Assembly: GCF_900142715.1 (NCBI RefSeq)
Contig: NZ_FRBX01000006.1
Span: 124,001 to 188,000, forward strand
Source: Flavobacterium pectinovorum
GTDB lineage: Bacteria > Bacteroidota > Bacteroidia > Flavobacteriales > Flavobacteriaceae
Reading direction: 5' to 3'
DNA: 64,000 bases
Shown here: piece by piece, positions 35,542-42,905 of the stretch
Layout of the letters: every line of letters begins with the position of its first letter
Position numbering within the stretch: the first letter of the stretch is position 1
Program-made: the position numbers and the translations under genes
The notes under the pieces: model-generated
What the model was told of the DNA's origin: nothing
Databases searched by the model: none
The model's input: only the letters and a program-made list of their open reading frames with translations

Positions 35542-36877
35542 TTCAGCTTTTAAATTAATAACAATTAAAGAAGTCAAATCGCAATATCCATTTTTATTGG
35601 ATCATGAAGGTTTTGATTATTTTGAAGAATGGGAAGATCAGGATTTCTTTTTAGTTTCAAATGAAGATGTGATTTATGAAGGTGATTTCTATTTAGATCT
35701 TTATGAAGACAAAGAGAAAAAATGGCTTTCGAATTTGTTAAATCTTCCATTAAAAGAAATTGAAAAAACACGAATTGAAGGTGTTTTAATAAACGGAAAT
35801 TTCTCTGTAAACGGAACAATCATAAATGCTGAAGGCGATTATGGGCCATACATTTTTATTAATGGAAATGTTACTTGTCAAAGTTTGCTGTTAGGAGGTT
35901 CGTATGTTGAAATAATGGGCAATGTCAAGGCCAAAGAAATGGTAATGACTTCGTATAATCATGGTAATTTTAAATGTTCGGGTATTATTGAAGCTCCGGT
36001 TTTTATAGTCGAAGATCATTATACAACTTTCGGAGAACGAAAAAATGATTTGTTTTATTACAACGACAAAGCAAATGATTATGATTCTAAAAACGATTGT
36101 GAATACGATGAAGAATTTGATGAAGATAGTATCTCAATTGAATTGCGCAAACATCTTGAAAATCCTTTAATCGCAACTTTTGAAGAATTAAAGCGGGAAT
36201 TAGAAAGAGGTGAATTGGTTTTAAGGCAAAGTAATCCGCAGCCGAAAACTTATGAATATTGGCAAAATAGAGTAAAGTCAAATTACAGAGATTTAAAAGT
36301 GGTTCCGCCTCAATTTAAAACTAAAGAATTATGTGAGTTGGCTTTGAATAATACATTTCATGCTTTACCATTTGTAAATGAGGAATTTATTACGGCTGAA
36401 GTTTGTGAAAAATTAGTAGAGAAAGATGGTTTTGCAATTCAGAAAATACCAAGTCAGTTTATAACCCAGGAACTTTGTTTGAAAGCGGCAGAAAGCGGAA
36501 CATTGATTTCGTTGATTCCGCATGATTTTTATTCGGAAGAACTAATTCTGACGACTTTCAAAAATGGTAAACACCAACCTGATATTAACGATGTTCCTTC
36601 TGAATTTATTACTGAAAGTTTGCTGGAAGAATATGTAAAAATTGGAAAAGGATTATGGCTCGATAAAGCTTGCAAAGAAAATGGAAAAGATAAAATATCG
36701 ATTTTAAAACGTGTTATTGACTCTGAAATAATAAATCTTGACGCGGTTTTTGGAAATCATTTTAGCAAAGAAGTTTTTGAATACGCGGCATCTGTTTATG
36801 ATAATGTTCAAAATGAAGCAGAGTGGAATAAATATGTTGAAAAGTACAAACATAAGCTTGAACGCATTGGTTTGTAA
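35534..36877 (+). CDS. Unknown protein with beta-solenoid-like N-half and helical repeats
   Basis: This 447-residue cytosolic protein overlaps the GNAT stop by 8 bp. Residues about 85-165 are short hydrophobic strands separated by Gly/Asn turns (GVLINGNFSVNGTIIN, YIFINGNVTCQSLLLGG, YVEIMGNVKAKEMVM), resembling bactofilin-type polymer-forming beta-helices. Residues about 255-375 hold four or five repeats of the form vPxxFxTxElcxxa (VVPPQFKTKELCELA, FVNEEFITAEVCEKL, KIPSQFITQELCLKA, LIPHDFYSEELILTT). I do not recognise the family. Confidence 0.6.
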   Translation: MHNSAFKLITIKEVKSQYPFLLDHEGFDYFEEWEDQDFFLVSNEDVIYEGDFYLDLYEDKEKKWLSNLLNLPLKEIEKTRIEGVLINGNFSVNGTIINAEGDYGPYIFINGNVTCQSLLLGGSYVEIMGNVKAKEMVMTSYNHGNFKCSGIIEAPVFIVEDHYTTFGERKNDLFYYNDKANDYDSKNDCEYDEEFDEDSISIELRKHLENPLIATFEELKRELERGELVLRQSNPQPKTYEYWQNRVKSNYRDLKVVPPQFKTKELCELALNNTFHALPFVNEEFITAEVCEKLVEKDGFAIQKIPSQFITQELCLKAAESGTLISLIPHDFYSEELILTTFKNGKHQPDINDVPSEFITESLLEEYVKIGKGLWLDKACKENGKDKISILKRVIDSEIINLDAVFGNHFSKEVFEYAASVYDNVQNEAEWNKYVEKYKHKLERIGL

Positions 36878-36893
36878 TGATATTATTTGAAAA

Positions 36894-37505
36894 ATGGATA
36901 ACGAAAAGATAAAAATACTAAGAAGTAAAATTGCAGTTCCTTTAAATGTCGCTGTTGAGCTTCTTAAAAAGAATAATAATGATGTTTTATTATGTGAGCA
37001 GGAATTTCATGATATTAATATCCAAACAATTTCTCAGAAAGCAGAATGTGATTACAAAACGGCGAACGAAAGTTATGCGTTGTGCAATTACGATATAGTA
37101 AAAGCGATTGAAAGGATTAATCAAAAACAAGTAATAATTACAACCGGATATACAACAGATTCTAAAATTGGGTTTGTTTTATGGCCCGAAAACGCTGCAG
37201 GAGAATTCTATAAAACAGCCAAAAGAAATGATGTCTTTATTCGTACAAAAGATTTTGACATTATCCTAAAAGAGTTTCAATCTGTTTTTCCATTAAAAAA
37301 TCCTTGGAATAATGATATTGAGGATGAATTTGATCCTGTTGGTAATAATTTTTTCGATAATAAAACCTGTAGAATTATCGTAGAAAAGATATCTCATATA
37401 AAAAATAATGATGAAAAAGTTCAGTTTTTCTTGAAAGAAGTAACAAACTGGCTAGAAGATAAATTAACGTATGCTGATTATATAGTTGTTTACGGTAACT
37501 TGTAG
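36894..37505 (+). CDS. Unknown protein with two UBA/TS-N-like segments
   Basis: The 203-residue product opens with KIKILRSKIAVPLNVAVELL plus KKNNNDVLLCEQEFHD, which reads like the UBA/EF-Ts N-terminal helix bundle (LRxxTGxxxxxxxxALxxxxGDxxxA). A second such bundle follows: ISQKAECDYKTANESYALCN and YDIVKAIERIN. The rest (about 80-203) is a separate alpha/beta domain with no motif I know. It starts 16 bp after the preceding gene and looks operonic with it. Confidence 0.55.
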   Translation: MDNEKIKILRSKIAVPLNVAVELLKKNNNDVLLCEQEFHDINIQTISQKAECDYKTANESYALCNYDIVKAIERINQKQVIITTGYTTDSKIGFVLWPENAAGEFYKTAKRNDVFIRTKDFDIILKEFQSVFPLKNPWNNDIEDEFDPVGNNFFDNKTCRIIVEKISHIKNNDEKVQFFLKEVTNWLEDKLTYADYIVVYGNL

Positions 37506-37549
37506 AAAATGACACGCAAGATTTGCAATTAATTGTCCAGTACTAAATT

Positions 37550-37987
37550 ATGAAACAAAAAGTTGAAATCAGAAAAGTCGAAAAACAAGATCTGGATTTT
37601 ATTTACAAAGCAATCTGCGAACTTGAAAATGAAGAATTAGATTTCAAAGTCTTCAAAGAAATATTCAATGAAAATATTTCAAATTCAAAAAATCTCTATT
37701 TGATAGCAGAAAATGAGAATGAAGGTTTGGGTTTTATTAGTTTTCATACACAAAATCTTTTGCATCACGGCGGGCGAGTAGGAGAAATCCAGGAATTTTT
37801 TATTGATCAAAACCATCGTGGAAAAGGAATTGGAAGACAATTGATAGAGAAGATCATGCAATATGCAAATCAAAATAACCTGAAAAGTATCGAAGTTACC
37901 ACAAATCGCCGAAGAGTTGAGAACGTGTTGATTTATGAAAATCTTGGTTTTACCTTATCGCATAATAAGTTTACGATTTATAAATAG
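37550..37987 (+). CDS. GNAT N-acetyltransferase
   Basis: 145 residues with the GNAT acetyl-CoA loop QEFFIDQNHRGKGIGRQLIE (R-G-x-G-x-G-R, about residue 85) and the late strand-loop VTTNRRRVENVLIYENLGF, which is typical of aminoglycoside- or amino-acid-acetylating members. The N-terminus VEIRKVEKQDLDFIYKAI is standard. Substrate unknown. It is transcribed in line with the preceding accessory genes, 44 bp after the last. Confidence 0.85.
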   Translation: MKQKVEIRKVEKQDLDFIYKAICELENEELDFKVFKEIFNENISNSKNLYLIAENENEGLGFISFHTQNLLHHGGRVGEIQEFFIDQNHRGKGIGRQLIEKIMQYANQNNLKSIEVTTNRRRVENVLIYENLGFTLSHNKFTIYK

Positions 37988-38013
37988 CTTTCCAGCTATG
38001 AAAGTTTGAACAT

Positions 38014-38050
38014 AAAAAAAACTGCTATTTTGTTGGTAGCAGTTTTAATA
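38014..38050. terminator. Bidirectional terminator
   Basis: Stem AAAACTGCTA / TAGCAGTTTT flanked by A- and T-runs, between the GNAT gene and the convergent leader-peptide genes. Confidence 0.85.
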
Positions 38051-38070
38051 AATAGATAATTATGTTGTTA

Positions 38071-38265
38071 TCATGGTAGGTATTCCATACAGATACTATT
38101 TGTTGCTGTTCTGTACAAATACCAGCCACATATGTTTCTTCCATAATAAGAAACTTCGTCACCGTTGCATAACGGATATGGCACGCAGTTTACAACTCCG
38201 CCATTAATTGATTTCAGTTCTTCTTTTGATAATTTTTGTGTCGACAATTTTTGTAAGTTTTTCAT
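38071..38265 (-). CDS. Double-glycine-leader cysteine peptide (bacteriocin-like), copy 1
   Basis: From ATG 38265 (matching the start of copy 2) the product is 64 residues. The leader MKNLQKLSTQKLSKEELKSI ends in NGG, the double-glycine cleavage site used by C39-peptidase ABC exporters. The predicted 41-residue core carries four cysteines spaced C-x5-C-x12-C-x12-C, allowing two disulfides or modification. The core is aromatic, with CGWYLY as a conserved centre. It is the downstream member of a tandem pair. No exporter or modifying enzyme lies in the window. A bacteriocin, toxin or signal are all possible. Confidence 0.75.
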   Translation of the reverse strand: MKNLQKLSTQKLSKEELKSINGGVVNCVPYPLCNGDEVSYYGRNICGWYLYRTATNSICMEYLP

Positions 38266-38559
38266 AAACAAGGTTTTTTGGATTTTTCTGTTCTAGATAT
38301 TATTTGGATGAAAATGGATAATTATGTTGTTATACTGCTCCATATTCCATACACGTACTACCTGTTGATGTTTTGTATAAATACCAGCCACATGAGTTTA
38401 TTACATAAAAAGTGGCTTCCTGACCGTTACATAGTGGCCATGGTATACAAGGTGCATTATTACCGGCGTTAATTGATTTCAATTCTTCTTTTGATAATTT
38501 TTGTGTCGACAATTTTTGTAAGTTTTTCATAAATAAGGTTTTTTGGATTTTTCTGTTCT
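38204..38559 (-). repeat. Tandem duplication of leader-coding segment
   Basis: Bases 38204-38294 and 38469-38559 (91 bp each, offset 265 bp) are identical except for two substitutions. They cover the leader codons, start and upstream sequence of both peptide genes. The core-coding parts have diverged far more, which indicates a recent tandem copy with selection or gene conversion holding the leader. Confidence 0.85.
38330..38530 (-). CDS. Leader-peptide paralogue with AG site, copy 2
   Basis: The 66-residue product shares its 21-residue leader start with copy 1 (MKNLQKLSTQKLSKEELKSI), but the cleavage site reads NAG instead of NGG; Ala at -2 is tolerated in some GG-leader families. The 43-residue core keeps the exact C-x5-C-x12-C-x12-C spacing and the CNGxE and CGWYLYxT segments, while other positions differ. 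It sits upstream of copy 1 on the same strand, so both are probably on one transcript. Confidence 0.72.
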   Translation of the reverse strand: MKNLQKLSTQKLSKEELKSINAGNNAPCIPWPLCNGQEATFYVINSCGWYLYKTSTGSTCMEYGAV

Positions 38560-38825
38560 GTAAGTTTTTGGATACTACTTGATAAAAATACTAATTATTT
38601 TTTCTAAATAAATACTTACAAAAAGAAACATGTAGATTCTGATTGATTTTTCAAAAATCTTTAATATTTTTCTTTTTTTAACTTAAAATAACAGTAAATT
38701 CTTTCTTTTTTGTGTTTTTAATGCAATTGTTGATTTTGAAAATAAGTAAAAAAACTTGTGAATCTTACTTGAAGCAAATTGGATTAAAGTTTAATATTGT
38801 AAACTAATAATTGCTTCAGGAAAAG

Positions 38826-39566
38826 ATGAAAGAATTAAATCCGAAAATAAAACATCATTTAATAGTTGGTTCGCTAATTGGTCTCTGGTTATTTGTTTTT
38901 GCTTTCATCATAAAACCTTTTGACGATGGAACTATAAATCTAAGAGCTTGGTTTCTAATAAGTTTTGGTTTTAGTATAATGGCGTTTTTATGTTATGGTA
39001 TTCTTGCTGTTCTTCAAAATGGGATTTACAAGAAAATCTCAAAATGGAATCTTAGTTTAGAAATTGGAAGTATTGTTTTGTTTTTTCTTATTTATCTGTT
39101 TGGAATTTATGCCTTTTACAAAAGCCCGATTTTAAAAGGAGGTTATAGTTTTTATGATTTTTTCTCTATCATTTTTATTAAAGTTGCTTTGATTTTAACT
39201 CCCGTAGTTATTCTGGCAAGAAGATATCTAATCAAACTCATTCCTGTAAAAGATGATGTCCTCACTTTTATTGGGGAAAACAAATTAGACATTTTAAAAG
39301 TCCAAAAAGTTGATTTGGTTTGTATTTCTAATGCCCAAAATTATGTGGAGATTTTTTATCTGGAAAATGGGAAGCTGCATTCAAAACTAATTCGTTCTTC
39401 ACTCAAAAAAATTCTCGAAGATTTTACTTTTTTAATCCAAATCCATCGTTCTCATTTAATAAATCCGATTCATTTTAAGTCCTGGAGAAATTCAAATACT
39501 GTTATTCTGACTCAAATGGAACTTCCGGTTTCTAAAAATTATAAAGAAAGTTTGTTGACTTTGTAA
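38826..39566 (+). CDS. Membrane-anchored LytTR response regulator
   Basis: Start ATG 38826 follows AGGAAAAG; an upstream TTG (38811) is less likely. Four membrane helices (about 15-33, 42-62, 78-97, 112-132) precede a C-terminal LytTR DNA-binding domain: VDLVCISNAQNYVEIFYLEN (about 157) and LIQIHRSHLINPIHFKSW (about 198), with the RSHLIN signature. No receiver domain is present, so it may sense a signal through its membrane part. It faces the cysteine-peptide pair across a 295-bp gap. Confidence 0.88.
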   Translation: MKELNPKIKHHLIVGSLIGLWLFVFAFIIKPFDDGTINLRAWFLISFGFSIMAFLCYGILAVLQNGIYKKISKWNLSLEIGSIVLFFLIYLFGIYAFYKSPILKGGYSFYDFFSIIFIKVALILTPVVILARRYLIKLIPVKDDVLTFIGENKLDILKVQKVDLVCISNAQNYVEIFYLENGKLHSKLIRSSLKKILEDFTFLIQIHRSHLINPIHFKSWRNSNTVILTQMELPVSKNYKESLLTL

Positions 39567-39666
39567 TTTCGTACCTAAAACAATACGTTTTGTACCAAAG
39601 TCAATGATGTTGGTATTTGAAGAAGTTTTTCATCCTAGTTTTGTTTCATCAATTTTAAAATAAATT

Positions 39667-40230
39667 ATGAAAACAAAACACTTTTGTATGCTAGGATTAC
39701 TATTTTTTGTAATAAGTTATTTGCTATTTTCTAAAGTTTTGCCTGATTTTCAAAGTCCAATTGATTTTGCACATTGGTTCAATTTAATTGGGGCCTGTTT
39801 TTTGTTCTCCTTTAATGATGTATTTCCTAAAAACAGATTAAATTCTTTTGCTTCTTTTGTAACAACTTTAGGAGTTGTTGCGCATATCGGACTTTGTACA
39901 ATCGATTTCATAATGTCGAGTTATGGAACAAATGATCTCGCGAAAGAAGAATTAAGCCGGCATATTAGTAATGTACCATCAATTTTGTACCCTTTTGTAA
40001 TTGTTGGTCCATCTTTGCTTTTTATTGGTCTGTCTCTTCACGCGTTGAACTTTATAAAAACTAATGTGATAAGTTTTTTAATGGTTTTTCTTTCTTCGTT
40101 AGCAATAGGTTTCTCTTTTTTTATATTAAAAAATGGAGTTTATATGTTTTCGGGTTGTGTGGTTTTTGTTTTAGGATTGGCTTTTTTACTTAATAGAAAA
40201 GAAAACCAAAACGAACAATTTGATAAATAA
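39667..40230 (+). CDS. Integral membrane protein of unknown function
   Basis: The 187-residue protein has about five hydrophobic helices (5-22, 36-50, 62-82, 108-128, 133-175) and a charged C-terminal tail (NRKENQNEQFDK). It starts 100 bp after the LytTR gene on the same strand, so it may be its partner, for example a sensor or immunity-type protein. That is inference only. No family recognised. Confidence 0.6.
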   Translation: MKTKHFCMLGLLFFVISYLLFSKVLPDFQSPIDFAHWFNLIGACFLFSFNDVFPKNRLNSFASFVTTLGVVAHIGLCTIDFIMSSYGTNDLAKEELSRHISNVPSILYPFVIVGPSLLFIGLSLHALNFIKTNVISFLMVFLSSLAIGFSFFILKNGVYMFSGCVVFVLGLAFLLNRKENQNEQFDK

Positions 40231-40300
40231 TAAACTCAAAACAGAATCTCTATTTTTAATTTGTATTTTTGTTTGAAGGGAATAACTGAATTTAAATAAA

Positions 40301-40672
40301 TTGAATAAATATCTAAAATACCTAATCTCAATCTTTCTGGCTTTCGTCGTGACTGTGAGCGATGGTACTTTAATTTCTCAGTCAAAATCGGCGGATTATT
40401 ATCAATCTTCGTTTGTTGTTTTAAGAGAAGAATTAGATTGTAAAAAATCTCGTTTATACGTATTCAATAAATTTGTTTCCCGAATAAAAATCGCGTTTTC
40501 GATTCCTGTAACGTATCTGGAATTCAAACAACTTAGTAGTTTTCAAGTTGGGATTATCCAAAAAACTCAAAGTCTTCTTCATCAAAATATAAGTTCATTT
40601 ATAAGACAATCCGTTTTTGTAAACGAACTTATTACTTGCAATAATTTATATAAAAGTTTATACAGCGCTTAG
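40301..40672 (+). CDS. Small exported protein of unknown function
   Basis: A TTG start at 40301 gives 123 residues with an N-terminal hydrophobic segment (LKYLISIFLAFVVTVSD). A -7 box TATTTTTG lies 30 bases upstream (40264-40271), and no ATG is available in frame before the signal. The mature part is basic, with two cysteines (ELDCKK, ITCNN). It is followed after 70 bp by another small membrane peptide gene, and the two may be a pair. Confidence 0.5.
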   Translation: MNKYLKYLISIFLAFVVTVSDGTLISQSKSADYYQSSFVVLREELDCKKSRLYVFNKFVSRIKIAFSIPVTYLEFKQLSSFQVGIIQKTQSLLHQNISSFIRQSVFVNELITCNNLYKSLYSA

Positions 40673-40742
40673 TTTTCTAAGTATTCATGCGCTTCAAAGC
40701 ATGTGATGATAAAATAATGTCTAATCATTTATCATTTTCAAA

Positions 40743-40922
40743 ATGTATAAACACAAAAATAAAACACGTTTAGAGCAATCTAAGCGACCGCTTCATTGGA
40801 TAAAAAGAAAATTTATTGTTATAATAACCGCTTTTATGCTCGGAATGTCAAACGGAATGAATGTTCATGAAGAGGCAACTAAAGGAAATCAAAATTATAC
40901 CGAACAGCATAAGAAGGATTAG
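40743..40922 (+). CDS. Small membrane peptide, 59 residues
   Basis: ATG 40743 opens a 59-codon frame: a basic N-terminus MYKHKNKTRLEQSKRPLHWI, a hydrophobic helix KFIVIITAFMLGMSNGM, and an acidic-polar tail ending QHKKD. Topology suggests a single-span protein with the tail outside. It lies 70 bp after the previous small exported protein and just before the palindromic element at 40950. The frame has no competing gene; antisense frames here fall partly inside repeats. Confidence 0.5.
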   Translation: MYKHKNKTRLEQSKRPLHWIKRKFIVIITAFMLGMSNGMNVHEEATKGNQNYTEQHKKD

Positions 40923-40949
40923 TCTTCTTTGAGGTTCTAACGCATTTCT

Positions 40950-41051
40950 GTCATTTCGACCGAAGGGAGAAATCGCACTAGAAACTCGATAAAGATTGGC
41001 GACTTTGTTTGCGGAATTACTTGTGTGATTTCTCCCTTCGGTCGAAATGAC
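40950..41051. repeat. Palindromic element, GTCATTTCGAC type
   Basis: 29-bp arms begin GTCATTTCGACCGAAGGGAG at 40950 and end with its mirror at 41051, with one or two mismatches. The 44-base loop has AAAGATTGGC and TTTGTTTGCGG words. A truncated relative lies at 33181-33240. The structure matches a small non-autonomous palindromic element; no coding content. Confidence 0.8.
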
Positions 41052-41072
41052 AAGCTTGTGCGTAATTATATT

Positions 41073-41163
41073 GCGCATAAAAAAACCTTTGTCAAAGTTT
41101 TAAACTTTGACAAAGGTTTTGCGCATTTATTAAATTGGAATTTGGTCCCGATAGCTATCGGGA
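41073..41163. repeat. Two perfect palindromes, likely mvaS terminator
   Basis: AAAACCTTTGTCAAAGTTT and its mirror (41082-41120, one-base loop) are bracketed by GCGCA / TGCGC. The 18-bp palindrome TCCCGATAGCTATCGGGA follows at 41146-41163. On the minus strand the first hairpin ends in T7, so it can terminate mvaS. Confidence 0.75.
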
Positions 41164-41181
41164 TTAAAAAATTGAAATTTC

Positions 41182-42543
41182 TTAATCAACCCATTTATAA
41201 TATCTCGCCCCAATTAAATTAGGAATTTCTTTTTCGATACGATCCAAAACCCATTCGTTTTTAGGAATTCGAACACTTTGTTTTTGTTCTTTTTTATGAA
41301 GACTTTCATAAGTTTCAAAACCAATTTCGGTGCTTTCTTCTAAGTTTTCAAAAAGTTTGGTTTTGGCTAAAGCTGATTGCCAATTTGGCTGAATTGTTCC
41401 TTCAAAAACTTTTGATTTTGATCCGCTTCCATAAGCCAGAAATCCGAATTTTGTTCCGGCAACTTCTTTTTTAGTGTCATAATAATGTGCCAGAGTCGAT
41501 AATAATCCCATGAAAATGGAACCAGTATAAAGATTGCCAATTAGCGATGAAGCCAATTCTGCAGGTTGTAATTTCTCGGTTACAAATTTTTTGTATTCAT
41601 CCGATTTTCCCACTTCTTTAATTTTATTCTGATAATCTGCGGGATCAATATTTTCTGCAATGATTTTATCTGCACTGTCTAAAGCGTAAATTTCAGACAA
41701 CATTCTGCGTCCCTGAAATGAATATGGCAAGTGCATGATAATACTATTCCAGGTATTGTATAAAGTTTCGGTTGTGTTTTTTAATTTCTTGAAAGAGAAG
41801 TAAGCATTTCGCGTACGGTCCATATAACATTGATTCGAATATTGACCATCAAAAACAGGCTGGTCTTTATGAACTTCAATTTCAGCTTCTAAATTATCAA
41901 ACCACGGATCGTTATTTCTGTTTTTTGTAATCGTTTCCTTTGATATAGTTCTGTAAGGTTTAAAAAAGTCAAAAACTCCTTTTGTACTTGTTGCCCAATT
42001 TTCATCAAAAGCAATAATCCTTGGGTTCGAAGTTACTAGCATTGCCAATGCTCCGGCGCCTTGAGTATATTCTCCGGTTGAGTTTAAATCGTATTTTGCA
42101 AAATCAGTCGTAACTACAATTGCTTTTTTTGTCGGATTCAGTTTTACAAAATCAATGCAGTTTTGCAAAGCGTCAACACCGCCAATGCAGGCAAAAGTAA
42201 AATCGACAACATCACATTCTGCAAGAGAATCTTCGCCAAATTTTTGTTCCATTAAATTAATTAAATAAGAACTGATAGGTTTTGAACTATCGATGGCGCT
42301 TTCGGTACCAACATAAATCCGGCTAATCTCGTTAAGGTTTATTTTGTGTTCAAAAATAAGTTTAGTTAAAGCATTTGCTCCAAAAACAACCGCATCCTGA
42401 TGGACGTCCGGTAAAGTCATTTTAATTAATCCAAGACCTTTTTCTAGTTTTTCGGGTTCAATATTTCTGGCAACAGCCAAAGTTTTTATGGGTAAATGTA
42501 TGTTGGCTACATCAAATGATATAGCGTCTATTCCTGTTTTCAT
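41182..42543 (-). CDS. mvaS: Hydroxymethylglutaryl-CoA synthase
   Basis: The 453-residue enzyme joins acetyl-CoA and acetoacetyl-CoA to HMG-CoA in the mevalonate route to isoprenoids, which flavobacteria use. The three catalytic residues are visible: Glu in YVGTESAIDSSKP (about 81), the acyl-binding Cys in DFTFACIGGVDALQ (about 113) and His in IIMHLPYSFQGRRM (about 265). The length fits the eukaryote-like HMGCS group. It is a single gene, divergent from sdhC with 362 bp between. Confidence 0.95.
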   Translation of the reverse strand: MKTGIDAISFDVANIHLPIKTLAVARNIEPEKLEKGLGLIKMTLPDVHQDAVVFGANALTKLIFEHKINLNEISRIYVGTESAIDSSKPISSYLINLMEQKFGEDSLAECDVVDFTFACIGGVDALQNCIDFVKLNPTKKAIVVTTDFAKYDLNSTGEYTQGAGALAMLVTSNPRIIAFDENWATSTKGVFDFFKPYRTISKETITKNRNNDPWFDNLEAEIEVHKDQPVFDGQYSNQCYMDRTRNAYFSFKKLKNTTETLYNTWNSIIMHLPYSFQGRRMLSEIYALDSADKIIAENIDPADYQNKIKEVGKSDEYKKFVTEKLQPAELASSLIGNLYTGSIFMGLLSTLAHYYDTKKEVAGTKFGFLAYGSGSKSKVFEGTIQPNWQSALAKTKLFENLEESTEIGFETYESLHKKEQKQSVRIPKNEWVLDRIEKEIPNLIGARYYKWVD

Positions 42544-42781
42544 TCTGATTTTTTTTGAAGCTGATAAAGGTAAAATTATGTAATGGAATGACCATTTTTT
42601 TCGGCTATAAAATTGCGATGAGCGAGCACTTTTGAAGAAAATAAATTAAATGTTTGATTAAAATAGTAATTTCATAAAGTTTTGTGAGAGTCAGATAGCG
42701 GCTATTACTGTTAAATAATTTCTGTAAAGCGTGCGTTTTTAGATTTTTATAATAAAATTATTTGATATTAAGTATTTTATA

Positions 42782-42804
42782 TACGTAAAAATACGTATTA
42801 CGTA
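42782..42804. promoter_or_regulatory. Triple TACGTA cluster
   Basis: Three copies of the palindrome TACGTA begin at 42782, 42792 and 42799 in the 362-bp mvaS-sdhC gap, about 60-80 bp upstream of the sdh -7 box. Candidate protein-binding cluster; no family assigned. The rest of this gap holds nothing else I can name. Confidence 0.4.
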
Positions 42805-42841
42805 GTCTATTTTAAAATCATTATAAATAACAACGAAATGG

Positions 42842-42872
42842 TTGTAGTTCTTTGTTAATTGACTTATTTTTG
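42842..42872 (+). promoter_or_regulatory. sdhCAB promoter
   Basis: -33 TTG (42842-42844), 20-bp spacer and -7 box TATTTTTG (42865-42872), with the ATG 34 bases further on. A canonical Bacteroidota promoter. Confidence 0.7.
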
Positions 42873-42905
42873 TCTAATTTTTTAAAACAAACTACTTAAA
42901 CACTT

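Noticed and set aside
38278..38472. Plus-strand 64-residue frame over the peptide pair
   Set aside because: Antisense to copy 2, whose leader and cysteine spacing are clearly protein-coding on the minus strand.
40848..41222. Two frames, one on each strand, over the GTCATTTCGAC palindrome
   Set aside because: Both translate inverted-repeat arms (THISFGRNDK-like words on either strand), and one runs antisense to the 59-residue gene.
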